Shown: one piece after another, positions 1 to 11,479 of the stretch
How the letters are laid out: each line of letters begins with the position of its first letter
Position numbering within the stretch: the stretch's first letter is position 1
Assembly: GCA_013407085.1 (NCBI GenBank)
Contig: JACCGJ010003603.1
Span: 1-64,000, forward strand
DNA from: Atriophallophorus winterbourni
Lineage: Eukaryota > Platyhelminthes > Trematoda > Plagiorchiida > Microphallidae
DNA: 64,000 nucleotides
Direction of reading: 5' to 3'
The notes under the pieces: model-generated
Databases searched by the model: none
The model's input: only the letters and a program-made list of their open reading frames with translations
What the model was told of the DNA's origin: nothing
Translations under genes and position numbers: made by a program

Positions 1-47
1 GGGTGGTAAAAGAAATGATCTTTAAACTATCGCCCGATAGCGTTATT

Positions 48-166
48 AACTCAAGTGGCCTATTCAGAGTACTGGAGTCCATAATACTGACCCTTACGAA
101 TCACTTTGAGATTAAAATTTCCCTCTCCGAGGCACAGCATGAATTCAGAAAAAACATCCGTCTGAC
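48..166 (+). pseudogene. CR1-like RT, fingers segment
   Basis: A third frame carries the segment that precedes RT motif A in CR1 RTs, with V-L-E-S-I-I-L and S-E-A-Q-H-E-F-R-K. It ends where the next frame takes over, so an indel lies close to position 166. The QH-x-F-R-K block is typical of the CR1/Jockey group. Confidence 0.75.
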
Positions 167-169
167 AAC

Positions 170-580
170 TTGCTATTAGCAAAAGAATCTTGGTCTGAGC
201 TACTGGATGCCGGCCACTCCGTGGACGTAATTTATATCGATTTATCAAAAGCCTTCGATCGTGTGAATCACGAAATACTTTCGTCGAAACTACTCACCTA
301 CGGAGTACAGGGTAAACTCCATGCATGGATTAAAGAATGGTTGATATCTCGTGAGATGTACGTGAGAGTCAAAAGCGAACTATCCGAGTCGATTAAAGTT
401 GCCCGTGGTGTCCCACAAGGATCAGTCCTCGGACCGCTTTTGTTTTTAATATATATAAACGACTTGCCTACTGTATTACAGTCGTCCGTACTTATTTTTG
501 CTGATGACGCAAAGATTTGGCGCAAGATAGACTCCACAGACGACACAACGGGACGAACCTGCAACGGGATCTCGATATGA
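170..580 (+). pseudogene. CR1-like RT, palm with motifs A, B and C
   Basis: Reverse transcriptase copies element RNA into DNA at the nicked target. This segment has motif A (YIDLSKAFDRVNH, catalytic Asp present), motif B (GVPQGSVLGPLLF) and motif C (FADD, both Asp present), about 25, 80 and 112 residues into the frame. The catalytic triad is therefore intact, but the frame is lost just after FADDAKIW and resumes in another frame at about 545. The apparent C-terminus after that point is out-of-frame translation. Confidence 0.9.
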
Positions 581-1320
581 TTCACACTTGGTCCATAGAC
601 AACGAAATGCCCCTGAATGCTTCGAAATGCAGCCTATTGTCTCTCAACAGCAAGTCGAGCAAAGAATATTATCTTGGTCGCACTGTTATTAAACCCGCCT
701 CCTCCGAAAAAGATTTATGTGTGATTATCCAATCAGACTTAGGAAACTCAATGCAATGTCGACTGGCTGCCTGCAAAGCTGAAAACAACTTGGGTCTCCT
801 TAAAAGAGTCCTAGGTTCGTTTGACCCCCATATTGCCTGCAAATTGATTTCAACGTACATCCGTCCTCATGTTGAATATGCTATACCGGCATGGGATACT
901 TGGTTGAAAAAAGATATTCTGCTAATAGAAACTCCACAGCGCAGAGCCACAAAACTCGTCCTGGGACTATCAAATTATCCATACGAAACGCGACTTAAAT
1001 TATTGAATTTGCATTCGGCTGAATACAGACGGAAACGAGGAGCACTTATATTCATTTGGACAGTGCTCAATCAAACAAATCATCCTTGCGGTCATTTAAT
1101 TCATCTTTCCCATAACACACATCTGCGAGGTCACCAATTAAAACTTTACCAACAGCATAGCAGGTTGAACTGCCGCAAATATGCATTTTCCGTTCGCAAT
1201 GTGCAACTGTGGAACAGTTTACCTACTCATGTGGTACAATCTGGAACTGTTGAAGTTTTCATGAAATCACTAGATATCCACATGGAAAAGTATGTTTTTT
1301 TATGTTTGACAATAATCTAA
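545..1320 (+). pseudogene. CR1-like RT, thumb and C-terminal region
   Basis: This is the continuation of the same RT after a frameshift. Family landmarks in order are L-Q-R-D-L-D...W, N-A-S-K-C, a K-D-L-C-V-I-I segment (normally KDLGV), the Y-I-R-P-H-V-E-Y-A...W segment, Q-R-R-A-T-K-L-V-L-G-L, and the closing L-W-N-S-L-P motif near residue 235. It reads open to a TAA at 1318, so the 3' half is better preserved than the 5' half. The first 20 or so residues before the QRDLD block are not RT. Confidence 0.88.
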
Positions 1321-1400
1321 CAATATTTTGATATTTTTCACCATCCGACCCGATGTACATTTTCGTGGGTCTTGTAAAACATAGCTTTGTGCCTGCATAT

Positions 1401-1440
1401 AATCTATGAATAAACTATGAATAAATAAATACATGAATAT
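1401..1440 (+). repeat. CR1 3' tail, ATGAATAA-type short repeats
   Basis: Degenerate tandem copies of a CTATGAATAAA/ATAAATA unit end the element. CR1-group elements finish in short tandem repeats rather than poly(A), so this marks the 3' terminus of the plus-strand copy. Minus-strand CR1 sequence begins within a few bases. Confidence 0.6.
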
Positions 1441-1444
1441 TAGA

Positions 1445-2900
1445 ATCTAGGGCGTCCGAGAATGATTCATATGGGACAACACTGGCAACGTAAGTTGGCT
1501 GGGATATATTAATGTTTACTCGAACGTTCATTTCACGTCATTTAATATATGCATTGTGTTTACCATCTATTCCGTAGGTGAGGAGTATCGAAAGGTGCAG
1601 TTTGTGAATAAAAACTTGGAATGCTATTGCGCCCACCGCGTTGTTAGCGTCCAGTAGATCAGACCAAGCTTCTTTTACTAACACCAAATTGGTCAGCGAT
1701 AACGTAGTTTTCTGAATCCATGCTGTGCTTTAGAGATTTGGTTATCGATCTTTAGGTGATTCCGCCGAGCATTGGCAATGATGAAATCCATTGCATTCGA
1801 GTTCGCTGGAGATAATCGGATTGTTTAATCACGGTGACAGGTAGGTTAGAGCACGTTTATCAAGCTAATTCCGTTATTGCACTTCAAAGTTTTACGATGA
1901 TCTTTGAATTTCTCGGCAACTTTTTCGTGTGAAAATGGTATATTATAAACATTATTAAAAAAAGCTAGTGCCGTACCCATTGTACCTAATGAACGCATAT
2001 ACCGTGGATCTGGTTATGTTGTACATTGTTTCACATTAGGGTGAAAGTCATAATTTCCCGGAGAAACCTTTCAAACGTATCGGCACCCGCACTGCGTGTG
2101 GTAAGTGTTGTTATATTGAAATGACAGAGCAGAGCGAATGTAAGAGAGCTTTATTACGAAACGTACTAAATTTGAAAAAAAAAACAATTTCAAAAGCAGA
2201 TGGTGAGTGTGGGCAACAAATCAATGCTAAGAAAACCATACGTTTATGAAGAAGGTCAATAAAGCAAAATATCTGGGATATGTAACTCAGGGGAGAATAA
2301 TATAGTACAATTAATGCTTTCACGTAAGTGGATGGAGACATTGACAACTTCTGTTTATCGATCATTTCTGTAAATCATCATATATCATATGATGAGTTCA
2401 AATTCGTGCATAGAACTATTCAACCAGGTGTCTCTCACGCAATCAAATCCAAAAACGTTCAATCGGACGTGTATAAAGTTCAGTAAACTTGACTAGAAAG
2501 CACTCAGAATTGGTGTGACAGCACGTAAGAGGTTTCATTTTCAGGGTAGATTAAGAACACATATAAGTGTATTCGCTGACCCAGAATTGGTCGGCTGCTT
2601 CATTCGTTTCGTCTGGGGTGTATGTGCTTGACCGGATGGCGAAAACATTCCGCGATCATTTATGTTTATGCGTTTTCTGTAGTATGCAGATGAAATACGA
2701 ATTCAGGTAGGTGTCGATTTTTGACGTTGCCACCACGCATCGAGTATACTTTCCTGAATTTTGTTTCTGTGCAATGATATTCGAGAGAAAGGATTTCTTG
2801 TAACAATCTTAATTCAATACAGTCGTTCTGCAGTCGTTTACTTGATCCTTTTTTGAATTTTTTACACCATGATCGATAACAGCTTAGCAGTTTAGAGCCG
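1445..2900 (-). mobile_element. CR1-like element, endonuclease to RT motif B, degraded
   Basis: Reading leftwards on the minus strand: an EN (apurinic-type endonuclease) N-terminal region at about 2560-2110, then RT fingers and motif region at about 1900-1445. The EN part aligns along more than 700 bp with 34930-35700, which encodes the same domain on the same strand. The RT part shows Q-H-G-F-R-K, then K-E-A-W-S-D-L-L-D-A, and near 1450-1500 a decayed motif B. Frames shift repeatedly. The copy stops exactly where the plus-strand element tail ends, so the plus-strand element may have inserted into it. Confidence 0.75.
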
Positions 2901-5900
2901 TTTTTCCAGTTTTGTAGGACTACGACGAATTTAGTAGTTCTTTTTATGAAATATCGTTGAACATTCGTACAGCTGATTTGTTTAGAACTAAGAGAGCAAG
3001 AGGCGAGCTAGATATATTCTACCGGCGACAATACTGCACGCAGTAACCTGGGTGAGGTAGCACGACGCGCGTACAAGGGTCTATATATTCTGGTCAACGA
3101 CGCAGGTGAGGAAAAGATCATAACAACATTTCTGGTCATCTGCTTTGCGTTGCTTTAGCGACAGCGATGTTCATTTATTGATATTACTAAAAATTATTGT
3201 TATATATTCGATTTTTGTCTCTTAAGAAATTTTCGTGTTCACACTCTTCTGTCTTAGCTTAAACACTTCCTGTGAAAATTTAACAATTCTATTTGATTGA
3301 CTATTGGTCGGCTTCGCAAAATCATCGGTCGTACAGAGTCTTCGAAAGAGACTCTGATTGATTTTTGCAGCAAGCGATGTTTCCGCGCTGGTTACAACTT
3401 CATTGTAAACATTACAGTTAAAGACGGTGTTTCGAACTGGCTTTTGTGCGTTGTGACAGGTAAATGATTGAAAAGACACTAAACTATTTACTTGCTGTTG
3501 AAGGTTCGCTTCTGCACAAAACACGCGTCTTTCAACAATGGAATCGGAGTTTTTAGCGCTTGAAAAATAACTACAATCTTTCACTTTTCATGAATCACAT
3601 ATGGCACAAATGCCTCGTAATTTGTCACGATCAATTAGATTCACTGGTTAGGATGATGAAGATTGGTCCCATTTCCCATCATCAGAAATTGAACACATTT
3701 ACTTGAAGCAATCTCGGAATTAAAATAGTTTGACAAAGTTTGCACCATTTACAAGCCTGAAATTCTGATACGCATAAGGTTACGTCATCGTTCATGCTTA
3801 AAATTCTGTGAGAGCAAGAGCAGGTCATTCTTCTTTTTCTTCTTCTTCTTCTTTACACTGTCCTAAGCGGTCGTTGTCGCTCCTTGGCTGTAGGTAGCGT
3901 GAAAAATAAATGATGCGGTTCAGTGCGTCCTACGGATACTGAAAGGCTTACACATCTACGTATAGCGGCGTAGTTGTGTGAGTTTTGAGCCGAAAATGTG
4001 GAAACAATTATCTGTCTTTTCGAGATGACGAGATCTTTCAGACAGTACTTGAGTTGTTGCGTTATTCTGTATATAAAGCAATGTTGCGCGCGTATGTTGA
4101 GTTGAAATCAGAAACGTCTGATTTGTAGAATTCAATTTTCTCTAACTGGAAATTAGTATATTCCGAATGAGGAAGCTAAGAACGTTCAATGCCAAAACAA
4201 CCGTCTAGATCATACAATAGTGTGATGAATACGACCCAAAAGTAAGCGAGCGCAATTTGTACGCCTACACCTCAAAATGGGTTGAATCGGATTTTTTTGA
4301 TGTTTTCATGATTGCAACCAGCACGAACCCGGTCGTTGTGTGTGTGAGACGGGAATACATGCAACTAAGATATTTTGTAAATTGAATTGCAAGCATTTCA
4401 TACGACAATATGATGTTTACGTTGTTAAAACACACAAGCAGTATTGATCCAAATTCGGTATTCACGAAAATTGAAAGAAATGTTTCGCACCATTACAGTT
4501 ACAAAATTTATCATTATGGAAGGTAGCCATTAACAATTTTTGGTTTAAAAAAACATTGGAATAATGCATTTGACTCGTGGCGTAATTACCTTATTACTGA
4601 AGAACTTCTCCAAATATAAAAAAGTAATAACAGTTCAGACATTCTTGTTAGAATCAGTTAGACTATGGAACATGACTCACATTTACATATGCGAAGTTAG
4701 TTTTCTTTGAACCTCGAGTCAAATTAGCATTCTTGACGTGAATAGATAAACGATTGATATGTGGAAAGTTCTTTCGCAAATCAGAAGGTTTTCCGTTAAA
4801 TTGCAGCTCTGTCTCACCCACGACGACGTCTCCAAGGTACTTTGAAGTAACTTGATCAACTGCAAAGAAATTTACGAAACATGTAATTTATTTGTTTAGT
4901 TACTGTTTTGCTTACATCCGAAGAACGAAATGTTAACAAACATTTTCTGGTTAGTTATCAAAATTTACCGAACACCAGAAAAGAAGTTTGATAAACGGAT
5001 AGTCATAGCAGTTGGCATTTTGTATCAATTGAACTCTCTTAACTAGATAAACCACAAATTGACCGTGATACACAATGTTAATGTTATATAGCACATTCTA
5101 ACTAAATGCTTTAGAGTACGGTATTAAAACATGAGGCATCCATACAGGGGACAAAAAGAAGCTAAATGCTCTACATTTACAAAGCCGCCGCCATATTTGA
5201 ACAAATCGCGATTAAACGAAGCAACACATGCTGAAGTGTTATCTAAAGTAGATCAACATAGCATGCACTGCTTAGTAATACTACCGCTAACCGTGACTAA
5301 TTCATGTTCACTGAAAGAAAAATGGTTGTATTCCATGATGAGTTAAATCAGGAAATCGGTCATTAGGCAGATCACATTTGCTGTGAAAAGACTTCTTCAA
5401 GATGGAACGTGTGAGCAACGTATAACATCGGAGGCACACGTAGGAGTCTTGACAAGGAGATTAGATCGGTTAGAGGAGCACAGCAGTTGTTGTAGGCTCC
5501 TTCTGGACTTGTCAGGTATAGGACGCTACTTAAATGTGCCAGTCTGGATAAACATTCATGGAGCCTTAATCGCTATCGGTCGAACGGTGGACAGTAGCTC
5601 AGGCCGTAAGGCATGACACTACAATGTTGAAGGTCAGACCCGAGGCAGGATATGCAGTGTTCATGAGCTTAAATCAGAGCGAAAAGCGAGTCCAGTGCTT
5701 GCAATGTGGACCGTCGTTATAAACTTAGCGAATAGTCCGAAGGATTGGTACTGATGAGTAGTAGCCAAAAACATAAGTTAAAGCGCCTCTAGTTTGCTAA
5801 TTGAAGATCAGGCCATCAGTGCGAAACTGTTGTCGATCGTCTGAGAGCTGTCTAACTTCAAAAACGCTGCAAAAAACACGGTCCCTTTAAAGACGGACTG

Positions 5901-8330
5901 TTTTGTCTTGCGGAATGAAGTGGAACACGAAACAATCACGCGATCTTTATGTACATATGTGGTCGATATCGACCGACGGAGCTCAAATTAGTAAGACTAC
6001 GAAATGTTCCCCAGTAAAACATCACTGAACGATAACGTTGTATTAATTTAAAGCAAATCCCCGAGGATGTTACACGACGTTTCCGCAAATTCAAATGGAC
6101 ATATTTACCAAATATTTTATTCATACAAAACTATGATCTTTTAACAGCCTTCAAACATTTTTGAACAATTTTTGTTATTGCTAATTAAAGGCTGAATAAC
6201 TTTTTCAACCAAACTGTTCTTTTGTCTGTAGTTTGTAATAATATTATCATTATTATATTCTGTTCTCTGTTCTGCGGTACATGATCGGCGTATCGAAATT
6301 TGAAAAACAAAAGCCGAACAATGGTCGTGTTAGAGATACATTTTGCTGTTGATGCCAATGAGTTTACGGCTGGTTGTTCGAATGAGGAAATATACAGTGG
6401 CAGTATCGATAAAATGGAACCAACATCCGTTCGCCAAGCGGATTTCCTCATTTGGCTGCAGGAGAGTATTGTGAAAATGAAAAGAAGCTTTCTCGGAAGT
6501 ATCTCGAGCAGTATCCGCGTTTATTCGGTGCACGATATCATTGAGCTACAACTGACCACACATTATTTCAAATGCTTTCGTCATTCCCTTCAAGACAACA
6601 GTGGTGCATAAACACAGTAAGACAGTATAACATTTGTCCAAGGTCGTAGTAGTTCATGTCGATTCTTCCTCCCCTCTGGCTTGATATCAGTAATAAAGTC
6701 TAAGTGGAAGAAAACAGGTAATCAGATGACTGAAATTCAGTAATCCACCAAGTGAATATCAGTGTTTTTGTGACTGAACCTAACCCACAAATTTTATTCC
6801 ATGATAAACAGTCACCAAATATTCCGTTTCAGCGTGGCTGCAATTAAATTTTATAGTTCACAAGATGCAAAAGCTTTCACTAAATGACGATATTAAACAC
6901 GATATTGACTCGTGAACTCTGAACTAGCTCTATTATATTAGCAATTTCATTGAGGCAACATTAGTCATAACGCAGCTAACATTTTTTGTCAATTAGGATT
7001 AAATTGGTGGAGTTCAGTGAAACGTGACTGTCATGCAGTTATGTGAAACACTTTGGTTTGGAATACATAAATCTCGCTCCATTCCATCTAGTTTTTTCCT
7101 GAGGTTAGCACTCATAATAATTCATGTTAGAAAAACATCAATACAATTGAAACCACATGATGATGAGATATATATACGAGAGTTTATAAGGACAGTTAGA
7201 TAGTGCCTTCTTCTTCAGGTATTCATTGAGCTTCATAGTGAATATCACAGCCAATTTCCAACGAATATTCATTTGAGAAAATTGTTTAAATATTAACAAC
7301 TTCATAACAGAAATCATATTACTTTGAATACCTAATTGAAAATATAGGATGTTCCAATCCCTTGTTTGTTTTCGTGTTTAAGCAAAATAAAATAGTTTAG
7401 AGAACTTTTTAGTGAATCGTTTTCGATGTGAATTATTTTGAACGTGACTTTGCTAGCGTCGTTGTGCGTGTTCCTGAAGTTTAAGTAAGGTCATCTACTC
7501 AAAAAAGCTATTTATGGAAAATTCGGCCAAATTGTTCGCAAAGCTATATAAGATTGTTTCGCAGCCTGACGTCGAAACAAGGGTGGAATATTCTATAACA
7601 GTAAACACATATGTATTTATGTTTAAATATATGTGTAACGTTCTTTAAACGATCCGAATTGAGTTGAAAAGGGAGATAGGTTTGAGTAGGGTGAGCAAGG
7701 CTTTACGATTCTAAGAATGAGCGCACAATAGCTGAAATGTGAACAAGATGTGTTAGTCAACGGCATATAGAAAGTATACAAACTAGCAATCATGACAGTG
7801 AGGTTTCAGATATAAGAATCGTGAATATCCTTTGCAGTACACGAAATTAACCGCCGAATTGTTATGCAATATGAGTCAATACTGCTAACAACATGTTTAT
7901 TGTGGTAGTCAAAACGACATCTTGCATACGAACTAGATACATGTGTGGCAAATATTTGCCAACCGCAGCAGTTCCAATTTGCAAGACTAAGTGGCAACTC
8001 ATTAAACCACACTAGCATGTTTCCATATTTTGATTTCATCAACAAAAATTATCAAATTACAATCAAACTCCCTCAATATTGCATTCATGTGCAACAATCT
8101 CATAAAAAGTCCAAGATTTGAGTTTTTCTTAAATGAACGTTATAAGTCTCTCTTTTTAAAAATTGTCTTGCTGGATCACAATTTGACGTGTAGTAATTTG
8201 AGACAAGTATCGGAACAGATTAAGTGTAACAGAAGTTTATTTGTGAGTCTTCCTTAAACCCCTTCCGGTAGTAACAGAATCAAGATATGTAGCAACAACA
8301 AGCCACGGAAGAAACCGCAACCGACAGCGA
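2901..8330. other. No recognisable gene (5.4 kb)
   Basis: AT-rich sequence without a convincing gene. The longest frame, minus 3584-3222 (120 residues, Ser/Gln/Lys-rich), lies upstream of the minus-strand CR1 copy and could be an ORF1 remnant, but I see no diagnostic motif. A minus frame at 4465-4265 and plus frames at 5131, 5383 and 6300 have no recognisable domain. Confidence 0.6.
3828..3854 (+). repeat. (TTC)n microsatellite
   Basis: A pyrimidine tract of CTT/TTC units interrupted once by a T run. It is not associated with an identifiable element end. Confidence 0.8.
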
Positions 8331-8339
8331 TCTTTAAAG

Positions 8340-8760
8340 TTCAAGAACCACTCTTGAATGTGCTACTTAAACTGCCGTTTTGAACAACCGCACCGGTGAA
8401 TGCAATAAGCCTTGCGCATTTAATTCTAATTCAAATGATCTAGGTGAAACGAGCTAGGCTTGCAGTTTATTCAGCTGCAATTCCTGACAGCGAAGTTGTT
8501 CGTTTCTTCTATGCCAACAAAATCAAAATTACATGACGCTTCCTGATAGACACCGGTGTGAAACTCTAAGTCATTTCATATTCTGAAACCGACCACAAGT
8601 GTCAGTCATGCTGAATTCCTAATGCGGCCAACGGTACTCGCATAGACACCTAGGGTTTTCGTTTTAACGCGGTAGTACAAGGCTTGCGATGAACGTTCCA
8701 CTGGACATTCACGATTGAGGACGTAAAAATTCCGATTTTTGTACAATTTCGAGCTCGCAT
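8340..8760 (+). pseudogene. Ty3/gypsy gag end and protease remnant (CsRn1-like)
   Basis: The sequence holds an aspartic protease signature, F-L-I-D-T-G-V, at about 8533-8553, followed some 30 codons on by A-A-N-G-T-x-I-x-T and then W-x-F-T-I-E-D-V-K-x-P-I, the order seen in proteases of CsRn1-type gypsy elements of helminths and insects. Upstream, at about 8400-8430, a C-N-K-P-C-A-F segment matches the Cys-rich end of the unusual CHCC gag finger of that clade. Stops and frameshifts interrupt all of it. RT and later domains are absent: CR1-type endonuclease sequence follows. The clade assignment is from recognition of motif order only. Confidence 0.6.
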
Positions 8761-8779
8761 TAGTTTTAAGCAGTCTATA

Positions 8780-9620
8780 GTAATAACATGCGTACGCTGG
8801 AGTCCTATGTCCTTTTAATTGGCAATTTTAACCCAACACATATACATTGGCCGAAATAATGCTGTTCATCTGATAAGATGACTGAGAACTTTATCAAATG
8901 GACTTACATGCATGCCATCAACTTATATGTAAATGACCCCATTGGTTCCGTGAAGACTATTAACATTCCATTTCGGATCTCATAATTTCTTCAAGCGCAT
9001 AAATGGTCTAACAGGTCAAATATTTTACTTCACCATAAAATATGATTACGTTATGAATGACTTCCAATTAGTGCACTGTTATAGCAAACCTTTTACTAGC
9101 AGGGCAATTTCAAACGCTTAGCCTGGGATTTTTTATTAGAGGACGCTGAAAAGCACTTGTATCAACATGCAGATGGCGATAATGCAAAAAATGTCAGCTT
9201 ATACATGATTGTCTATCTAGCTTGCAAGAAAGGCTTGGTACGTTAATGTACGTGCAGCGATGCAACAAACCGCAGTGGTTGACACCTGCGATTGCACAGG
9301 TGATTTGAATCTGGAACCTGGCGTGTAAAAATCAAAAGACTATGTGATACAAAACAATTTGGACAAGAAATAAAATGAGCAGGAAAAAGTTTGTGAAAAT
9401 CCAGCGCAAGCTAAATAGTTACTTTGAATTACGATTGGTACGCAATGTAAAGCAGTGCCGACAGCGTTATTATAGTTATGACCAATCGAATGGCCAAACA
9501 CGTGATAGGATCGGCAACCTACAGCATATTGACGGACCACAATTATTTCAGATAAAGAAAAGTCTTCGGCGTCGTTCGTCGTTCTTTAACGGCTCGGTCA
9601 ATTATTGGTTCAGTTAGGGG
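8780..9620 (+). pseudogene. Non-LTR endonuclease and linker fragment
   Basis: Near 8810 the frame reads L-I-G-N-F-N-P-T-H-I-H-W-P, a form of the endonuclease GDFN motif (Asp replaced by Asn), and continues to T-E-N-F-I-K-W. From about 9265 it carries a linker-like P-Q-W-L-T-P-A-I block and then a basic stretch (9375-9520, many Arg/Lys, ending R-Q-R-Y-Y) like the region between EN and RT in CR1-type ORF2. Several stops lie between the pieces. A minus-strand CR1 linker fragment abuts it on the right. Confidence 0.6.
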
Positions 9621-9639
9621 TTCAAATGTGTTTGATAAA

Positions 9640-10443
9640 CCAAGATGCTGTTTCGGGCACAAAACTTGGAAGTAAACGTTTGCAGGAACATCCGCTGTCT
9701 CTTGAACTCTAGTAGTCATTCCTTGTTCTCATCAGCGGAAAAACCCCTGGTTTCACTTATTTCATTCATTCACAATTTGGTACAGTATTTTTGGATTATA
9801 TTTTATTCTTTTCGCCATGCGTTGCTGGTACGTTTAGTCCTGTCGAAATTTGGTGGTCACTCTGTATTCAGCAAAATTGAAACCAAGTTGCATGAATTGC
9901 AAGAGCATGATGAATTTCCCAGGCATGTCTTTTCAGTAAATTCCATCTTCGGGTTCAACTACGATCAGTGATTCGTCTAGTTTGAACCTCTTTGTTGGGA
10001 ACAAATTAAGAGTTTGTTTGGATTTGTATATGGAAATAGTTCAAGAGTGAGTTGTAATGATCATTTGAGTGACTAAAATCAAGGTGGATCTCGTTTAGTT
10101 ACCAGAGTGCTTTTCTGATTCTCAAAAGGTTGGCTTCACAGGATACCTTCATCTCATACCTGTGTCTCAGAGCACTACAGACATAATCGAACACGTTCGC
10201 GACATGGTCACTCCGCTCAAATAAGATTTCGTTGGCGATTGTTTCGATAACCGTTGCGTTTGGAGTCAAAACAAGGTCTAGCGTAGATGGCAGATCAGTT
10301 CCTTTTAACCGAGTATGTTTCAAGACGTGGTTGTACAAGGTTACTATGTGATTTTCTTCGCGACGTGTGTGCTCTAGTGAATAAGTTGGATGCTGGGTTT
10401 TTGAGGATAGCCACGAAAGGTTGTTATAACCCATGATTAGCAT
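9640..10443 (-). pseudogene. CR1-like endonuclease C-terminus and linker
   Basis: From right to left: L-I-M-G-Y-N-N (GDFN equivalent, Asp lost), a long acidic/aromatic stretch, S-T-L-D-L-V-L-T and S-D-H-V, the conserved end of the EEP endonuclease that nicks target DNA; the His of SDH is kept. Then come the inter-domain linker with H-A-W...T-W-F near 9900, and near 9780-9690 P-G-V-F-P-L-M and T-A-D, which precede the RT. The first 345 bases are open (10443-10099); the linker is frameshifted. RT is missing. Confidence 0.8.
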
Positions 10444-10484
10444 TTGAGCGTACTCTCGTTGTTGATCGGAAGATTACTCCGAAT

Positions 10485-10503
10485 CAATTCAATTCAATTC
10501 AAT
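10485..10503 (+). repeat. (CAATT)n short tandem repeat
   Basis: Nearly four copies of CAATT. Read on the minus strand it is (AATTG)n, a plausible 3' tail of a minus-strand non-LTR element, but the sequence to its right does not show a recognisable 3' UTR. Confidence 0.7.
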
Positions 10504-10569
10504 GGTCTATAAAGCAGATGGATTTACAAAAAATACAGAATAATATGGAAATGACGATTAACATAGGTC

Positions 10570-10582
10570 GTAAAAACGTGCT
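10570..10582 (+). repeat. Left target-site duplication, 13 bp
   Basis: GTAAAAACGTGCT occurs here and again at 10974-10986, precisely bracketing the RTE derivative. The next bases on both sides differ, so the duplication is 13 bp. Confidence 0.85.
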
Positions 10583-10973
10583 CGCTTCGGCGGTACAATC
10601 ACAAACTCCGCCAAGGACGGTCCCAAGCCCGTCTGAGAAAGGAGGAGGGTTGGGCTTAGGGCTAGCAACCCTATCCCGTAAAACCTACATTGCTACGGAA
10701 ACGATGACAACAGATCCGTGGTTCGGTCATGTCTGCAGGATGGATCCCAGTTCGCATACGAAGATAGCCATGCACTGGCATCCGCAAGGTAAACAAAAAA
10801 GGGGACGGCCCAAGGAAACTTGGCGCAGAACGTTGGAACGCGAACTACATGCACAAGGATTCACGGTGCAGACGGCAACGAAAGCAGCGACAGACCGGAA
10901 CCACTGGCGTGAAGTTGTCTTCGCCTCAGGTGCCACCCGGCACGGAGAGGACTGAATGAATGAATGAATGAAT
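10583..10973 (+). mobile_element. Short RTE-derived element, internally deleted
   Basis: A 391-bp insertion. Its right half encodes the extreme C-terminus of an RTE-clade ORF2: F-G-H-V-C-R-M-D-P, then R-G-R-P-K-E-T-W-R-R, then D-R-N-H-W-R and a closing A-T-R-H-G-E-D before TGA at 10953. Its left half (P-R-T-V-P-S-P, G-L-G-L-A-T-L, I-A-T-E-T) resembles the sequence that precedes the endonuclease at the RTE 5' end. Endonuclease and RT are absent, so the two ends are joined at about 10710. It finishes in (GAAT)n and has 13-bp target-site duplications. Recognition of the left half as RTE 5' sequence is from family knowledge and should be checked. Confidence 0.8.
10952..10973 (+). repeat. RTE 3' tail, (TGAA)n
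   Basis: Five tandem TGAA/GAAT units directly after and overlapping the stop codon. RTE elements end in such short tandem repeats, and the duplication begins at the next base. Confidence 0.85.
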
Positions 10974-10986
10974 GTAAAAACGTGCT
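10974..10986 (+). repeat. Right target-site duplication, 13 bp
   Basis: Perfect copy of 10570-10582. Confidence 0.85.
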
Positions 10987-11479
10987 TTATTTGCTTACTA
11001 CGCAGTTTAGGATTCAGGTGAACATTTGTGTGCAGACTCAGTTTTCAATCAGTTGGATGACACATATTAATCCATAAGATGAAACGTCTTGCGCATCACA
11101 GGCTTCAAGCATCAATCACCTTGATAACTAAAAAGAAATTTTGATCTGTTATTTATTTCCATCCTCAAGCGTTTAGTAGGTTGAAAGCGAAACCTATTCC
11201 TATTGATACGATTACTTTTACCAATCCTCAAGCCTTCGGATCATTTTGCACTGATAACGTTTTATATAATTCAGGATTTTATATCTCAAATATTGCAAAC
11301 TTACGTTTGCTCATGAGTAACAAGTAATCGGCATAATTGTTTAAATTATCCTGGACACGGTGACATGAAATAAGCTTTACTTGGACGATCAAAGTATTGA
11401 AACGAGGATGTTTCCAAGAGACTTTATACAGTGGCTTTGCTAGAAATTTATGTGGGAGACGTAAATCTTGAACTATGTG

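Larger units (their letters stand above)
1..1440 (+). mobile_element. CR1-like non-LTR retrotransposon, 3' part
   Basis: The left window edge cuts into the RT domain of a CR1/Jockey-group element. Reading + it runs RT fingers, palm, thumb, the conserved C-terminal tail, a short 3' UTR and a repetitive tail. At least two frameshifts (near 166 and near 540) break the frame, so it is dead. It belongs to the same family as the minus-strand copy that begins immediately downstream: both carry the block K-E-(S/A)-W-S-(E/D)-L-L-D-A ahead of RT motif A. The 5' half (ORF1 and endonuclease) lies outside the window or is missing. Confidence 0.9.

Noticed and set aside
3222..3584. A 120-codon minus frame as a host gene.
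   Set aside because: No recognisable motif and low-complexity composition; position upstream of a CR1 copy makes an ORF1 remnant as likely.
4265..4465. Similarity of a minus frame (H-T-T-T-G-F) to one at 17597-17809.
   Set aside because: Only about six residues and a short DNA stretch match; insufficient to call a shared repeat.
9375..9617. An 80-codon Arg/Lys-rich plus frame as a small host gene.
   Set aside because: It fits the basic linker of a non-LTR ORF2 and follows endonuclease motifs.
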